A stretch of DNA of 64,000 nt from Chinchilla lanigera (GCF_000276665.1 NW_004955405.1:11623048-11687047); one strand, 5' to 3'; shown: positions 23,001 to 38,050, numbered from the stretch's first letter. The notes: a model not told the origin generated them from the sequence alone. Translations and numbers: made by a program.

Positions 23001-24073
23001 AGGCAGCAAGCAGATCCAGTAGGAAAGGTAAACGCAATCACAGGAACGGTAGGATTGTGCGGAACAAAACTTTACGCTTTCCAATGCCAAGGCGCAATAC
23101 AAGTATTGTACAGTATTTCCAAAAGTGTTTGCTATTTTTTTCCTGTCTAATAAAGTCAAATGCACAGAAAACTCAAAGTTCCTGCACTGGCGAAAAAATA
23201 TATGCTCGTATAAACTTGGGCTGCCGAATATTCTATTGCAAGTCGCACCATCTGCGATCCCACTAGGTACCCCAATCCACACGCGTTCATGTCAACAAGC
23301 AACAATGCAACCTCAGCAACACCGCTAGTGTGACACATGGAATTACCCAGCAACTTTAAGTGCACTGACAGGCACGGGCGGCTCCGCAAAGTTACAATCA
23401 TCTCAAGGACCTAGTTAATGACGCAAAGGGGAACTTCGGTGACACACCCAGGGCCGACCGCCACGGTAAGGATACAGCTCTTCCGAGGCGGAGAGGGCTC
23501 GCGCCAGCCCTGGCTGCTGCTGAATCCGGACCCCACGCCTCCTCCCAGAGGTCTGCACCCCGGCTTGCCTCCTCGCTCGCCCACTCCTCGACCCCGACTC
23601 CAGCGACTCCCACCCCTGTAAGGCCTGCCTCGAAAGCGGAAACGGTCCAAGGCAATGTGGCTCCGCTCCCAGAAAGACGGCCGCGGGCTGCTTTCGGACA
23701 GAGAGCTCGAGGGCATCCGCACCGAGGGCGGATGAGACCGGAAAGGCTCTTTGGGTCGGTAGCTGCTGTGTCCCCTGAGGTGGCCCCGCTCCGACGCGTG
23801 CCGCGAGCGTGAGAAATTCCTCAGCGGCTGCTGAGAGGACGAGGACGACGACGAGGAGCCACCGCCTCCGCCGGATCCACCGCCCCGGGCCGGGTGGAGA
23901 GGCCTCCGCCGCGGATACGGTAACAGCCCCCCGCCGCCGCTGCTGCTGCTGCTGCTCCGGCTCCGGACCTGGCTGTTATTGTCGTCGTCACTGATCTCCC
24001 CATCCTCGAGCTCCCCTTCTTCCTTCGGCGACAGGCCACTGGAGGCCGGGGCCGAAGTGTCCGCGGTCGCCAT
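1130..24073 (-). CDS. ZFC3H1: ZFC3H1, 5' part of the gene (coding exons 1-12 of a longer gene)
   Basis: Twelve exons on the minus strand join in frame into about 836 codons that I recognise as the N-terminal part of ZFC3H1 (also CCDC131/PSRC2). The full protein is about 1,990 residues, so the C3H1 zinc finger and the C-terminal helical repeats lie to the left of the window. Known of the family: ZFC3H1 is the nuclear scaffold of the PAXT connection, linking the helicase MTR4 and PABPN1 to the RNA exosome, and it retains or degrades polyadenylated nuclear RNAs. Seen here in order: an acidic start with EEGEL (18-22) and EDGEI (23-27), Ser/Gly-rich and Arg-rich disorder (exon 1), charged coiled coil (exons 4-5), Pro-rich runs (exons 7-8) and acidic/Ser patches (exon 10). 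The start is the first ATG, at 24073, matching the known N-terminus. The 5' end faces THAP2. Intron 1 is U12-type. I see no disabling change. Confidence 0.96.
1674..1795 (-). CDS. ZFC3H1: ZFC3H1 coding exon 11
   Basis: 122 bases, codons about 747-786, acceptor ...TCTTTAG, donor GCTAA/GTGAGT. The peptide QASKPKVPPKSEKENDPL onward is Lys/Glu-rich and matches ZFC3H1. Confidence 0.95.
1796..2592 (-). other. ZFC3H1: ZFC3H1 intron 10
   Basis: Contains the GCGT/GT/CT simple-repeat tract at 2337-2410. The rest is AT-rich with no recognised feature. Confidence 0.75.
2337..2410. repeat. (GCGT)n-(GT)n-(CT)n compound microsatellite
   Basis: About seven GCGT units grade into GT and then abruptly into about twelve CT units. 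It lies in ZFC3H1 intron 10. Confidence 0.95.
2593..2730 (-). CDS. ZFC3H1: ZFC3H1 coding exon 10
   Basis: 138 bases, codons about 701-746, phase 0 at both ends; acceptor ...TTGTAG, donor GCTGAG/GTAAGT. It encodes LPKHKSVVVTLNDSDDSESD and an acidic/Ser patch typical of CK2 substrates, followed by a short helix (ESMIKEARRTAE). Confidence 0.95.
2731..3612 (-). other. ZFC3H1: ZFC3H1 intron 9
   Basis: AT-rich. About 2800-2890 resembles an old MIR (a TGGGACCTTGGACA-type core). Nothing else recognised. Confidence 0.6.
3613..3777 (-). CDS. ZFC3H1: ZFC3H1 coding exon 9
   Basis: 165 bases, codons about 646-700, phase 0 at both ends; acceptor ...TTATTCAG, donor ATCTCG/GTAAAA. It encodes a Ser/Pro-rich stretch (ETSSNSDPPSPPVLNNSQPV) and then a basic RGPRLPRTVIS segment, both as in ZFC3H1. 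Confidence 0.95.
3975..4184 (-). CDS. ZFC3H1: ZFC3H1 coding exon 8
   Basis: 210 bases, codons about 576-645, phase 0 at both ends; acceptor ...AAAATAG, donor CCAGAG/GTAAGT. It encodes the diagnostic run LPPLPPLPPLPPEDPEQPP, then a poly-Glu block and LLREELLKSLANKRAFKPE. The Leu-Pro-Pro run suggests a flexible, SH3- or WW-type binding segment (inference). Confidence 0.96.
4970..5008. repeat. (GT)n microsatellite
   Basis: About 15 GT units ending in TATGTGCGTG. Confidence 0.95.
5410..5556 (-). mobile_element. B1-like SINE (7SL-derived), antisense
   Basis: Diverged reverse-complement B1-like monomer with the GCCTCAGCTTCCCAAGTGCT-type body and a T-rich end. Confidence 0.85.
5674..5703. repeat. 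perfect 15-bp tandem duplication at the 3' end of ZFC3H1 exon 7
   Basis: The unit GACTTACAGAAACCT occurs twice back to back (5674-5688, 5689-5703). On the minus strand each copy gives GGTTTCT/GTAAGTC, a strong 5' splice site, so there are two candidate donors 15 bases apart and in frame. Confidence 0.97.
5696..5793 (-). CDS. ZFC3H1: ZFC3H1 coding exon 7
   Basis: 98 bases, codons about 543-575; acceptor ...TTTTTACAG, donor TTTCT/GTAAGTC. It encodes APSPVQPPFFSECSLGYF, then SPAPSISLPPPPQVS, a Pro-rich linker. I chose the upstream donor (exon end 5696) because it gives QVS/SLPPLSQ across the junction, as in the human protein I remember. Using the downstream donor would extend the exon to 5681 and add five residues (VSQVS) without a stop. 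Confidence 0.93.
5794..7071 (-). other. ZFC3H1: ZFC3H1 intron 6
   Basis: AT-rich intron; no SINE or other repeat recognised. Confidence 0.6.
7072..7195 (-). CDS. ZFC3H1: ZFC3H1 coding exon 6
   Basis: 124 bases, codons about 502-542; acceptor ...TACTTAG, donor TCTCCAG/GTATGA. It encodes SSDPDLRRSLDKQPTDSGGG, then IYQYDNYEEVAMDTDSET, matching ZFC3H1. Confidence 0.95.
7560..7715 (-). mobile_element. B1-like SINE, antisense
   Basis: T-run, GAGACAGGATCTCACTGTGC, the internal duplicated segment and a final CACCACGCCTGGC: a nearly intact antisense B1-like unit. Confidence 0.93.
7926..8053 (-). mobile_element. B1-like SINE, antisense
   Basis: A T/G-rich tail, GAGATAGGGTTTCACTATGT and a shortened body without the inner duplicate. 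Confidence 0.88.
8765..8988 (-). CDS. ZFC3H1: ZFC3H1 coding exon 5
   Basis: 224 bases, codons about 427-501; acceptor ...TTTAAAG, donor AGTAAA/GTAAGA. It encodes the strongly charged KQQTKAWKKLQQQKEQERQ helix followed by Glu/Lys/Arg repeats (a long coiled coil) and a basic GGKRRSRSK end. The joint with exon 4 restores an Ala codon. Confidence 0.96.
9239..9437 (-). CDS. ZFC3H1: ZFC3H1 coding exon 4
   Basis: 199 bases, codons about 361-426; acceptor ...AATTAAAG, donor GACAG/GTGACT. It encodes KLGEDEEELSELQLRLLALQ and a Lys-rich helical stretch (KESKEKLTKTKTVQQKVKTS). This is the first part of the N-terminal coiled-coil region. Confidence 0.95.
9610..9760 (+). mobile_element. B1-like SINE
   Basis: ACCAGGGTGGTGGCACATGC head, duplicated inner segment (AAGTGAGCTCAAGGC / CCTGAACTGC) and an A-rich end. 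Confidence 0.93.
10060..10660 (+). mobile_element. L1 LINE 3' end relic, split by a SINE
   Basis: Contains a GAGTGAAATAAACCAGTC motif of the end of L1 ORF2 / 3' UTR, a GA-rich tract and a final AATACAATAAAAAC. Identified from remembered L1 3' ends; the boundaries are rough. Confidence 0.6.
10391..10504 (+). mobile_element. ID-like SINE
   Basis: GGGGCTGGGGATTTAGCTC head, CCCGGTACC box and an (AAAAC)n tail, inserted within the L1 relic. Confidence 0.95.
10905..11135 (+). mobile_element. L1-derived fragment (probable)
   Basis: CATTCAAAATTCTTTAAGC, GCAACAGCACACTAGAACTC and nearby blocks resemble an L1 3'-UTR type I know from older mammalian L1s. The orientation is uncertain. Confidence 0.4.
11168..11261 (-). 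mobile_element. ID-like SINE, antisense, with target duplication
   Basis: T-run, GGTACCGGGAACCGAACTC and a final CTAAATCCCCAGCCCC. The flanks share TCAATCACAGTTTT, a clear target-site duplication. Confidence 0.96.
11500..11690 (+). mobile_element. MIR SINE relic
   Basis: AAGCAAGTCATTTAATTTAC followed by TCATAGGGTTATTATAAGGA matches the MIR core and 3' part as I remember them. Confidence 0.55.
11808..11900 (+). mobile_element. ID-like SINE with target duplication
   Basis: Full head-to-tail copy flanked by AGAAGCCAATTTGAAG on both sides. Confidence 0.97.
12784..12845 (-). CDS. ZFC3H1: ZFC3H1 coding exon 3
   Basis: 62 bases, codons about 340-360; acceptor ...TTTTAAAG, donor GAAAAG/GTAAGG. It encodes (G)LEDEQNLTRRISTSDILSEK, matching ZFC3H1. 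Confidence 0.94.
13546..13620 (+). mobile_element. B1-like SINE fragment
   Basis: Only the inner part is present (GGCCAGACTGGGCTACTTAG, GTGAGTTCAGGGCCATCCTG) with an A-tail. Confidence 0.75.
13881..13961. mobile_element. hAT-type MITE (81 bp)
   Basis: Ends are CAGGAGTGGTGAACTTA and, on the other strand, CAGTGATGGTGAATCTT, so they form terminal inverted repeats starting CAG. It is flanked by CTCTGTAT (13873-13880) and CTCTATAT (13962-13969), an 8-bp target duplication with one mismatch, as expected for hAT transposons. It is too short to code. The CAGTGATGG(T/C)GAA end resembles the SPIN/OC group of hAT elements; the family name is an inference. Confidence 0.75.
14060..14460 (+). mobile_element. 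L2-like LINE relic (probable)
   Basis: Pyrimidine-rich text with blocks such as GCTGTACTTCTCTAAGAG resembles old mammalian L2. Recognition is by general pattern only. Confidence 0.35.
14511..14640 (+). mobile_element. B1-like SINE, diverged, followed by a GATA repeat
   Basis: AAGTTTGAGACCAACCTGTG and CAGTGAGACGCTGCCTCC match the B1 right half; an (AGAT)n tract follows at about 14640-14678. Confidence 0.7.
15250..15640 (+). mobile_element. L2-like LINE relic (probable)
   Basis: Blocks ACTCAAATTCCTTAAC and CAATTCAGCTCCTACATGCTG resemble an old L2 3' region. Low certainty. Confidence 0.35.
15817..15990 (+). mobile_element. B1-like SINE joined to a diverged ID-like SINE
   Basis: B1-like unit (AACCAGGTATGGTGGCATAT to GACCCTGCCTCAAAAATA) directly followed by GGGGCTGGAGAGGTAACAC, a diverged ID-like head without a clear B-box. 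Confidence 0.65.
16290..16460 (+). mobile_element. B1-like SINE carrying a U6-like insert
   Basis: GCCAGGTGCAGTGATGAATG to the A-tail at about 16455-16470. Between TAGTTCAAAG and GTGAGTTCAAAG lies TGCTTCCTTCAGCAGCACAT (16385-16404), which is close to the 5' end of U6 snRNA and is not part of the normal SINE. Confidence 0.75.
16785..16870 (+). mobile_element. old ID-type tRNA-derived SINE
   Basis: GGGGGCTGGGGCTGTCACTT head and GGTTAGATCCCCAACAC B-box. It is more diverged than the GGTACCGG copies. Confidence 0.75.
17000..17475 (+). mobile_element. L1 LINE 3' end relic
   Basis: In order: GAAGTGAATAAACTATGG, ACAACTATGTAGATGAATTG, CTCATGTGATATTCTTGG, GGGGTTGTAAATGGAACTA and a final A-rich tail with AATAAA. 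This is the layout of an old L1M 3' end in sense. Confidence 0.7.
17694..17805 (+). mobile_element. ID-like SINE with target duplication
   Basis: Full copy with a C-rich then A-rich tail; flanks share AACTTCTTACA. Confidence 0.95.
18089..18217 (-). mobile_element. B1-like SINE, antisense
   Basis: CAGACAGGGTCTCACTACAC to TGCACCATCACCCATGGC. It ends about 47 bases before ZFC3H1 exon 2's donor. Confidence 0.9.
18264..18683 (-). CDS. ZFC3H1: ZFC3H1 coding exon 2
   Basis: 420 bases, codons about 200-339. The acceptor CTGTTCAG/CC is preceded by a U12-type branch site; the donor is CAAG/GTAATG. It encodes KSFGRSPSRKQNYSSKSENC onward, including FEDLLLKYKQIQLELECI (helix) and EVAPEEKTQVKTFQAFELKP, all recognisable ZFC3H1. 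The exon end falls after a conserved SSQG. Confidence 0.97.
19608..19757 (-). mobile_element. B1-like SINE, antisense
   Basis: TTTTGAGACAGGTCTCACTA to CGCCACCACGCCCAGC; contains the inner duplicated segment. Confidence 0.93.
20140..20480 (+). mobile_element. L2-like LINE relic (probable)
   Basis: GGATAGAGTCCAAAAAGCC and CTTATGATCTGACCCGTCC resemble a common old L2-type segment. Confidence 0.4.
21237..21392 (+). mobile_element. B1-like SINE, near-intact
   Basis: GAACCGGGCATGGTGGCGCA head, full duplicated inner segment and a GTCTCAAAAAGAC tail. Confidence 0.96.
21592..21701 (-). mobile_element. B1-like SINE, antisense, diverged
   Basis: TTTTTTGAGACAGGGTCTAT to GTGCACCACCATGCACAGC, without the inner duplicate. 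Confidence 0.85.
22599..22710 (+). mobile_element. ID-like SINE, near-consensus, with target duplication
   Basis: Intact A-box (TTAGCTCAGCGGC) and B-box region (GTGAGTTCGGTTC), GGTACCG end and A-rich tail; flanks share GATAACTGAGAA. Confidence 0.97.
23476..24073 (-). CDS. ZFC3H1: ZFC3H1 coding exon 1
   Basis: 598 bases, codons 1-199 plus one base. The start is the ATG at 24073, giving MATADTSAPASSGLSPKEEG. EEGEL (18-22) and EDGEI (23-27) are seen; EDGEI-type motifs are known in other nuclear RNA-decay factors to bind the ARS2 zinc finger. Then come poly-Ser, a Gly/Ser block encoded by CTG/CCG-type triplets, an Arg/Ser region, and RFRGRPYRGGSRWSRGRG, an RGG-like RNA-binding-type stretch. The exon ends at T/GTATCCTT, a U12-type donor. 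GC content is very high. No in-frame ATG lies upstream before a stop. Confidence 0.97.
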
Positions 24074-24315
24074 CCGGGGAGCGGCGCCTTCCACACCACC
24101 TTAGCCCTCCGTCCGGGGATCCGCCCGACAACTGCCTTCCTCGTCGGCTCCCTTCTTTCCTAACGGACCTGGTAGGTGCGGCCCTACTGTATTCCGACAC
24201 CTAGCGGGTTCTGCTCCCCAACTTCCCCGCACCCCAGTTCTTTCACGCCGGACCGTCGCAAGCCAGTTCCCTCTCCTAGCGCCCCCTTGCTCCTCAGCGA
24301 TCAGGAATCTTCCGC

Positions 24316-24324
24316 CTCGCGAGA
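24316..24324. promoter_or_regulatory. TCTCGCGAGA-type promoter element
   Basis: CTCGCGAGA matches nine of ten positions of the palindromic element found in many CpG-island promoters. Confidence 0.6.
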
Positions 24325-24357
24325 AAGGGGCTCTGCTAGCGGCCGAGCCCGCGCCGT

Positions 24358-24380
24358 CACTTCCGGCGGTACGCCGGAAG
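24358..24380. promoter_or_regulatory. pair of opposed ETS/GABP sites
   Basis: CACTTCCGG (24358-24366) and CCGGAAG (24374-24380) face each other, eight bases apart. Such ETS sites are common in bidirectional housekeeping promoters. Confidence 0.65.
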
Positions 24381-24634
24381 CAAGGTTCCAAGTCGCGCGA
24401 TAGTGCAGGCCACACGCGCTGAGATGTGTAGTACCTCGTTTGTCATCTGGCTCGTTCTTCCTGTCTACAGTACACGCCCACCCTGGCGTCTGCATTGGGA
24501 CCCGTGGGTGCGAGCCGGGCTGCTCTTGCCTACAGATTTGGAGAAGTTCAGTAGTAAACGGAGGGGAAAACACCTCTGTTCTTTTAATTGCTGTGAAGAC
24601 CGCTGCCAAAAGGTGGCAACAGACCTACTTTCGG

Positions 24635-24675
24635 GGACGGGGACGGGGACGGGAACGGGGAGGGGCGGGGAACGG
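24635..24675 (+). promoter_or_regulatory. G-quadruplex-prone tract
   Basis: Repeated GGGGAC units, then GGGAACGGGG and GGGGCGGGG, give seven or more runs of at least three G separated by 1-2 bases. Confidence 0.85.
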
Positions 24676-24682
24676 GCAGCGT

Positions 24683-24694
24683 CCGCCATCTTGG
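24683..24694 (-). promoter_or_regulatory. YY1 site
   Basis: CCGCCATCTTGG is the reverse complement of the strong YY1 motif (AAGATGGCGG). Sites like this usually lie just downstream of a transcription start, here possibly that of THAP2. Confidence 0.7.
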
Positions 24695-24906
24695 TGAAGG
24701 CAAAGGAAGGCGCCGGGAGCTCCAGGATGGTCGGCTCTGCTGGCTCAAACGCGTCATATTAATAAAGAGAAAGGGGAGGTTGACCCTCTCGCGCCCCGCC
24801 CTCCATGTACACCCCTTCTCTCCACCCCACTGTCACCACTGAGCTCGGTGGGCCCTTCGCCTGCCTCGATTGTTCAGCCTCTGCCTGAAAGAAGCTTAGC
24901 GGCTAG

Positions 24907-33601
<8,695 letters not shown>

Positions 33602-33899
33602 ATCTAAAAGAAATCAAGAGTACCTTCTCTTAAGTGTATCTTGCACAGAACTCAGTGCCCATCCACCATTCTTTTCAGAGGTAAAGATAGTTATGGCAAT
33701 TATGCCAAAATTGAATATTTAATAAGTAACCTTATTACTATATTATTTATGAAGATGACTACAAAAAAACTTTATGAAACTGTGATTTGAGAATGAATGG
33801 AAGTGCCTTACATGAGAATATACAGTACTTAGAAATTTTGCTAGGAAGTTGTATGTTTGCAAGGTTTTTCTTTTTGCCTTTTTAAACTACTGTTAAAGC

Positions 33900-34027
33900 A
33901 TGCCTGTAATCTCAGCACTCAGGAGGCTGAGGCAGGAGGATTGCTGCAAGTTCAAGACCAACCTGGGCTACACAGTGAGTTCAGGGCCGTCTGAACTGCA
34001 TAGTGAAACTGTCTCAAAAGGACAAAA
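33900..34027 (+). mobile_element. B1-like SINE, 5'-truncated
   Basis: TGCCTGTAATCTCAGCACTC to GTGAAACTGTCTCAAAAGGA, with the inner duplicate. It would lie in the THAP2 3' UTR if the 34493 poly(A) signal is used. Confidence 0.92.
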
Positions 34028-34492
34028 ATAATGATAAACTACTCTTAAAGAACACCATATCAGACATACTATGTTTATATTTTTAAAGAAGTTTTTCCTC
34101 TGCCAAAGTTGGGGTATTACATTCTGAATAAGATGCCAGATACTAATTATTCACACTAAAATAACTGTGACCTTAAAACTCCTGAATTTTGTTTTTTTGG
34201 CATTATGGTTTGAAAATTTAGAGAACAAAGCCTGAGGTACAGGCAAAGTTATTTAAACTTTCTATATGTCTTTTACCGTTAAAAGTAAGCTTATCATGGT
34301 CTCCCTTATAAGAATACTAGATTTAAAAATAGCTTGTAAAATGTTTTGAAAATAATGAAGTACCTTTGAATCATTCAAATTAAGTAAGGCCTCAAGTACC
34401 TCAGACTAGTAAAAGCTAGTAGCTGATGTTGCCCTGCTTTTAAGAAAACGAGTTATGAAATAATTCAGAGTTTAGAATCTAGCTTTTACTTT

Positions 34493-34498
34493 AATAAA
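34493..34498 (+). terminator. candidate THAP2 poly(A) signal
   Basis: AATAAA about 0.9 kb after the THAP2 stop codon. Other AATAAA words occur further on (for example near 36291), so use is unproven. Confidence 0.35.
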
Positions 34499-35224
34499 AC
34501 AGATATATTTGTACTACTGTTTTTCTTATAATAGAATTCTGAATTCCCAACTTCAAAGCTGGTACATTAAGAGGCAAACATGCAAGTTTCTTGTTAGGCA
34601 TACCCGTCAGCTTTCATGTTTTCTTGCTTTTAACTACTTTATCTCAGAAGTAGTGTATAAATATAGTGAACTATTTTCCTCCTTCAAAAACCCACAGAAG
34701 AATTTAATCAAGAAGTACTTACCACATTGTATCTTCATAATTAACTTTAACCGTAGTCAATTTATCTTACACATAGCTTTCTCTCTCTCTCTCTCTCCCC
34801 CTCCTTCTCTCTTTAGTGAGTCAAACACAACAAACCTAATATGTAAGGGAAATGAAATGTATTCTTTATAAAAACTACATGTGTCTGTGATAAAGCTATG
34901 CAAATGCTAATTATTTTATAAAATAGAAGCATTGGAACCATTTCTATGGTTGTCACTTTAATTAAAGGATTTGCCTTATTTCATCAAATGTTTAATAAGA
35001 ACCCTTTCCTCCAAAAAGCTTTGGTAAATGTAAAAATTTGTTAATAATATAATCAAGTTATTTACTCCTACTTTGTGATAGTATGAAAATAGCATATACC
35101 TAATCTTAAATTACTATAAATCTTTCTTGTAAAGATAATGCCTTTTTTGCCAACTGTTTGGATAGTCTCTTTTTTCTTTTAAGCAAGATTTTCTTGGATC
35201 CTAGCAGCAATCTTTTTACAGTAT

Positions 35225-35413
35225 TAGCACTTTTTCTTTTGTACTGGGGATTAAACCCATAGCCTCATACATACTAGGCAAGCTCTCTGTTGCTGAGCTA
35301 CATCTCGTACTTATTTTGAGACAGGGTCTCACTAAATTGTCCAGGCTAGTCTTGAACTTGCAATCTTTCTGCCTGTGCATCCTGAAAAGCATGGGCCACT
35401 AGGGCTGGCAGCA
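35225..35413 (-). mobile_element. old ID-type SINE beside a B1-like SINE, both antisense
   Basis: TGTACTGGGGATTAAACCCA to TGAGCTACATCTCG (ID-type, 35225-35312) is followed by GAGACAGGGTCTCACTAAAT (B1-like, 35318-35413). Confidence 0.75.
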
Positions 35414-35604
35414 TTTTTTCTAGTAAGGAGTGTCCCAAGCAAATGCAAAAGTAGGAAAAGTTTCTTAGTTCACATGAGATGCTTATAGCAAATATTTATG
35501 AAATCCTTTGCAGATGGTATGACTTGTTAGGTCATTTTATCTTTATTTTAAATATTGGATATAGTTCCTCCGAGTTATCACTGCATTTTTTCTAGTATGA
35601 TTTC

Positions 35605-35778
35605 TTTTTTTTTTTTTTTTTTTTTTCTTTTTGAGACAGGGTCTCACTGTGCAGTTCAGGCTGGCCCTGAGCTCACTTTGTAGCCCAGGCTGGTTTTTTT
35701 TCTGGTACCAGGAATTGAACTCATAACCTCACGCTTGCCAGGCAGGTGCTGTGCTGCTGAGCTAAATCCCCAGCCCCC
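35605..35778 (-). mobile_element. composite ID-B1 SINE moved as one unit
   Basis: Antisense: T-run and partial B1 (35605-35692), then T-run and full ID-like unit (35693-35778). TCTAGTATGATTTC lies at 35591-35604 and again at 35779-35792, outside both parts, so the two SINEs inserted together. Confidence 0.92.
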
Positions 35779-36430
35779 TCTAGTATGATTTCAAATACCT
35801 TTATATACTCATATTCCATATAATCATGAGCAAACACACTGATTATATCTACATTGTAATTGAAAATAAATTGGACAAATAATGATTTAAATATAAACTA
35901 TTTTCCAAATATAGACTTTCCTCTAGTTCACCCTCTACCTCAAATACTAGGCACTAATTAATGCAGCCTCGTTCCTGTATACTAGTATCCTGTATCTTAG
36001 TATCTTAATATAAACAAAAAACAAAATACAACAAGCTTTTGCAGAGTTATTTAGTCTTCACTGATTACTTGACATCATTGAAAAAAGTACCCCTCAGTAA
36101 GTTTAAATTTTTTTCTTCTTGTCGTTTTCTTGTTATTGCCCTGATACTGTGCTCTGAATCCTCCCTGCATCAAATTGTTTTATTAATATACTCTGTCTCA
36201 AGCTTCATTCACGGAGAATACCTAGAAGGAATCTTTTAAAAATCTTTTTCACCTTGCTGATAAGATTTCTTAGTACTCTGACAATGTACAATAAAACTAA
36301 TCAAAATTATAACTTTTTCCTTAGTTGGTTGGACACAGTGAACAACTTCTGTTCATTCATTGTGTATTCTGGCCACTAACCTCTGCAAAGAAAACAGCAA
36401 AAGGGCAGGAGCTTGATATAAAGATGAGTA

Positions 36431-36525
36431 CTGGGCTGCAGGGTGTAACTCAGTAGTAGAGCACATGGTTAGCATACATGAGATCCTAGGTTCAACCTAT
36501 AGTACCAAAAAAGAAAAGAAAAAAA
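36431..36525 (+). mobile_element. old ID-type SINE
   Basis: GGGCTGCAGGGTGTAACTCA and GGTTCAACCTATAGTACC with an A-rich tail. Confidence 0.75.
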
Positions 36526-37905
36526 TAAGGATGACTCTCTGCCCTTACATTGCTCATACCCTTTTTTAGAGAAATAAACAGTGTGTATAATATGATAAAT
36601 GCTAAAAAAGAAATAGGGGCAAAGTACTTTGGTAAACTGTTAAACTCAGAACATACAAACTTTGAGACCTTTTTAAAATCAAATGCTTTTCATTGAAACA
36701 AAACAGATTTCTTATAATGACTTACCAAAGGCGATAAGAGGACAGTGATGTTTAACTTGAATACTGTATTGAGTTGTAAGACATTTTTACTATAAAATTC
36801 TTAACTAATTTGTAATAGTACCTTTACTAAAAGGAAAACACTGCTATAAAAATATTACATCAAAGCCAAGTCCTGGAGTTTATTTACAATTTGATATTTT
36901 GTACGAAATAACAAAACCTATACAAGTTTCTAAAACAATTTAACTTAGCCTTACAAAACAATTTGTACTCTTTCCTTCTCTTTTCTTTTACAAAATGTAT
37001 GTATGTTAAGTGGTATTATTTCTGATTTAGACAGGAAGAAATCTATATTTTTTCATTCACACATATATTCTCTACCAAATTTCACAAGAGATAAAAATTT
37101 CTGTGGGACTAGAAAGTTCTATAATGATATAGTCTGGTTCTAAATCCTCTCTGCCTTCCACATTCTAACTCTTCAATAAGTATGTTATTATATAGAACAA
37201 ATCACGTCTCTCAAAAACAAAAATATTACAATTTTATATATATGTAAAGATACTCTGTATGGTCATTGTTGATCTTTCTTGGTAGACTTTATAATGTTTT
37301 GTCTCATTTCTGAATTTTAGAATACGGGTACATTTTAATTTTGGTATAATGTACACAGTGGTTCATTCATCTTTGTACCAGAAATGGAGTTCCTTTGATA
37401 TTTAGAAGCTGGAGACTTTCTAAAATTACACATTTTGTAATGTATATTAAGCACATACATATTCACAAAAATGTATTTAAAGTACATTATTAAAACCCTT
37501 TTTCCAATGAAATTACTGTTATGCCTATTATTTCTAAAAAATATAAACATTTCTGTGAAAGTTCTTGCCTGAATTTGAGCCCTTAAAAAGACTTCTGTAG
37601 AATTCCTTCTTGAATTGAAGCAAATTGTAAAACAGGTAAAGATATGTGAACTCCTCAGAAGGAATCAGTTTAACATGTGTTACAGTTAAGTGTACATTAC
37701 AATTTATTTACACAGATAAATGCTGTCTGTATAATCTGGGCCAGATATATGAAGGACTAAAAGATGCTCTTTCCAGGAGTCTGGTCTGACAATAGTTTGA
37801 TACTCATATGTAGATTTATTTGTAGATATGATTAGAAAAACATTGTTTTAATTTTAAAATATTACTATTTTCTTACAAATTTTTTTTGATTAAAATATTG
37901 TTTTT

Positions 37906-38050
37906 GGCTAGGCATCACCATGCCTAGCCTATATCACCACGCACACCTATAATCCCAGCATTCTGGAGGCTGGGGTAAGAGGATGACTTTGGGTTCAAAA
38001 TCAGCCTGGGCTACACAGCAAGACCAAACCAAAAAATGTCTCAACCAAAA
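37906..38050 (+). mobile_element. B1-like SINE, diverged
   Basis: GGCTAGGCATCACCATGCC head; ATCCCAGCATTCTGGAGGCT and CAGCCTGGGCTACACAGC follow. Confidence 0.82.

Larger units (their letters stand above)
18684..23475 (-). other. ZFC3H1: ZFC3H1 intron 1, U12-type
   Basis: 4.8 kb. The donor on the minus strand is GTATCCTTA (23475 downward), which fits the U12 5' splice site consensus RTATCCTTT. At the other end TTCCTTAAT lies about 12 bases before the acceptor AG (18685-18684), fitting the U12 branch consensus TTCCTTRAY. Repeats inside: B1-like at 19608-19757, 21237-21392 and 21592-21701; ID-like at 22599-22710; an L2-like stretch at about 20140-20480. The rest is AT-rich with no exon recognised. 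Confidence 0.9.

Noticed and set aside
24073..24094. Extension of ZFC3H1 upstream to 24094 (EGAAPR before the Met)
   Set aside because: It would need a GTG start; the ATG at 24073 matches the known N-terminus.
23411..24762. Several long open frames on both strands in the ZFC3H1/THAP2 island other than exon 1
   Set aside because: They are by-products of high GC (few stops); several begin with non-ATG codons and none continues into a splice site matching a known protein.
34509..34871. 120-codon open frame after THAP2
   Set aside because: AT-rich, low-complexity peptide with a CT microsatellite at its end; it fits a chance frame in 3' UTR or intergenic sequence.
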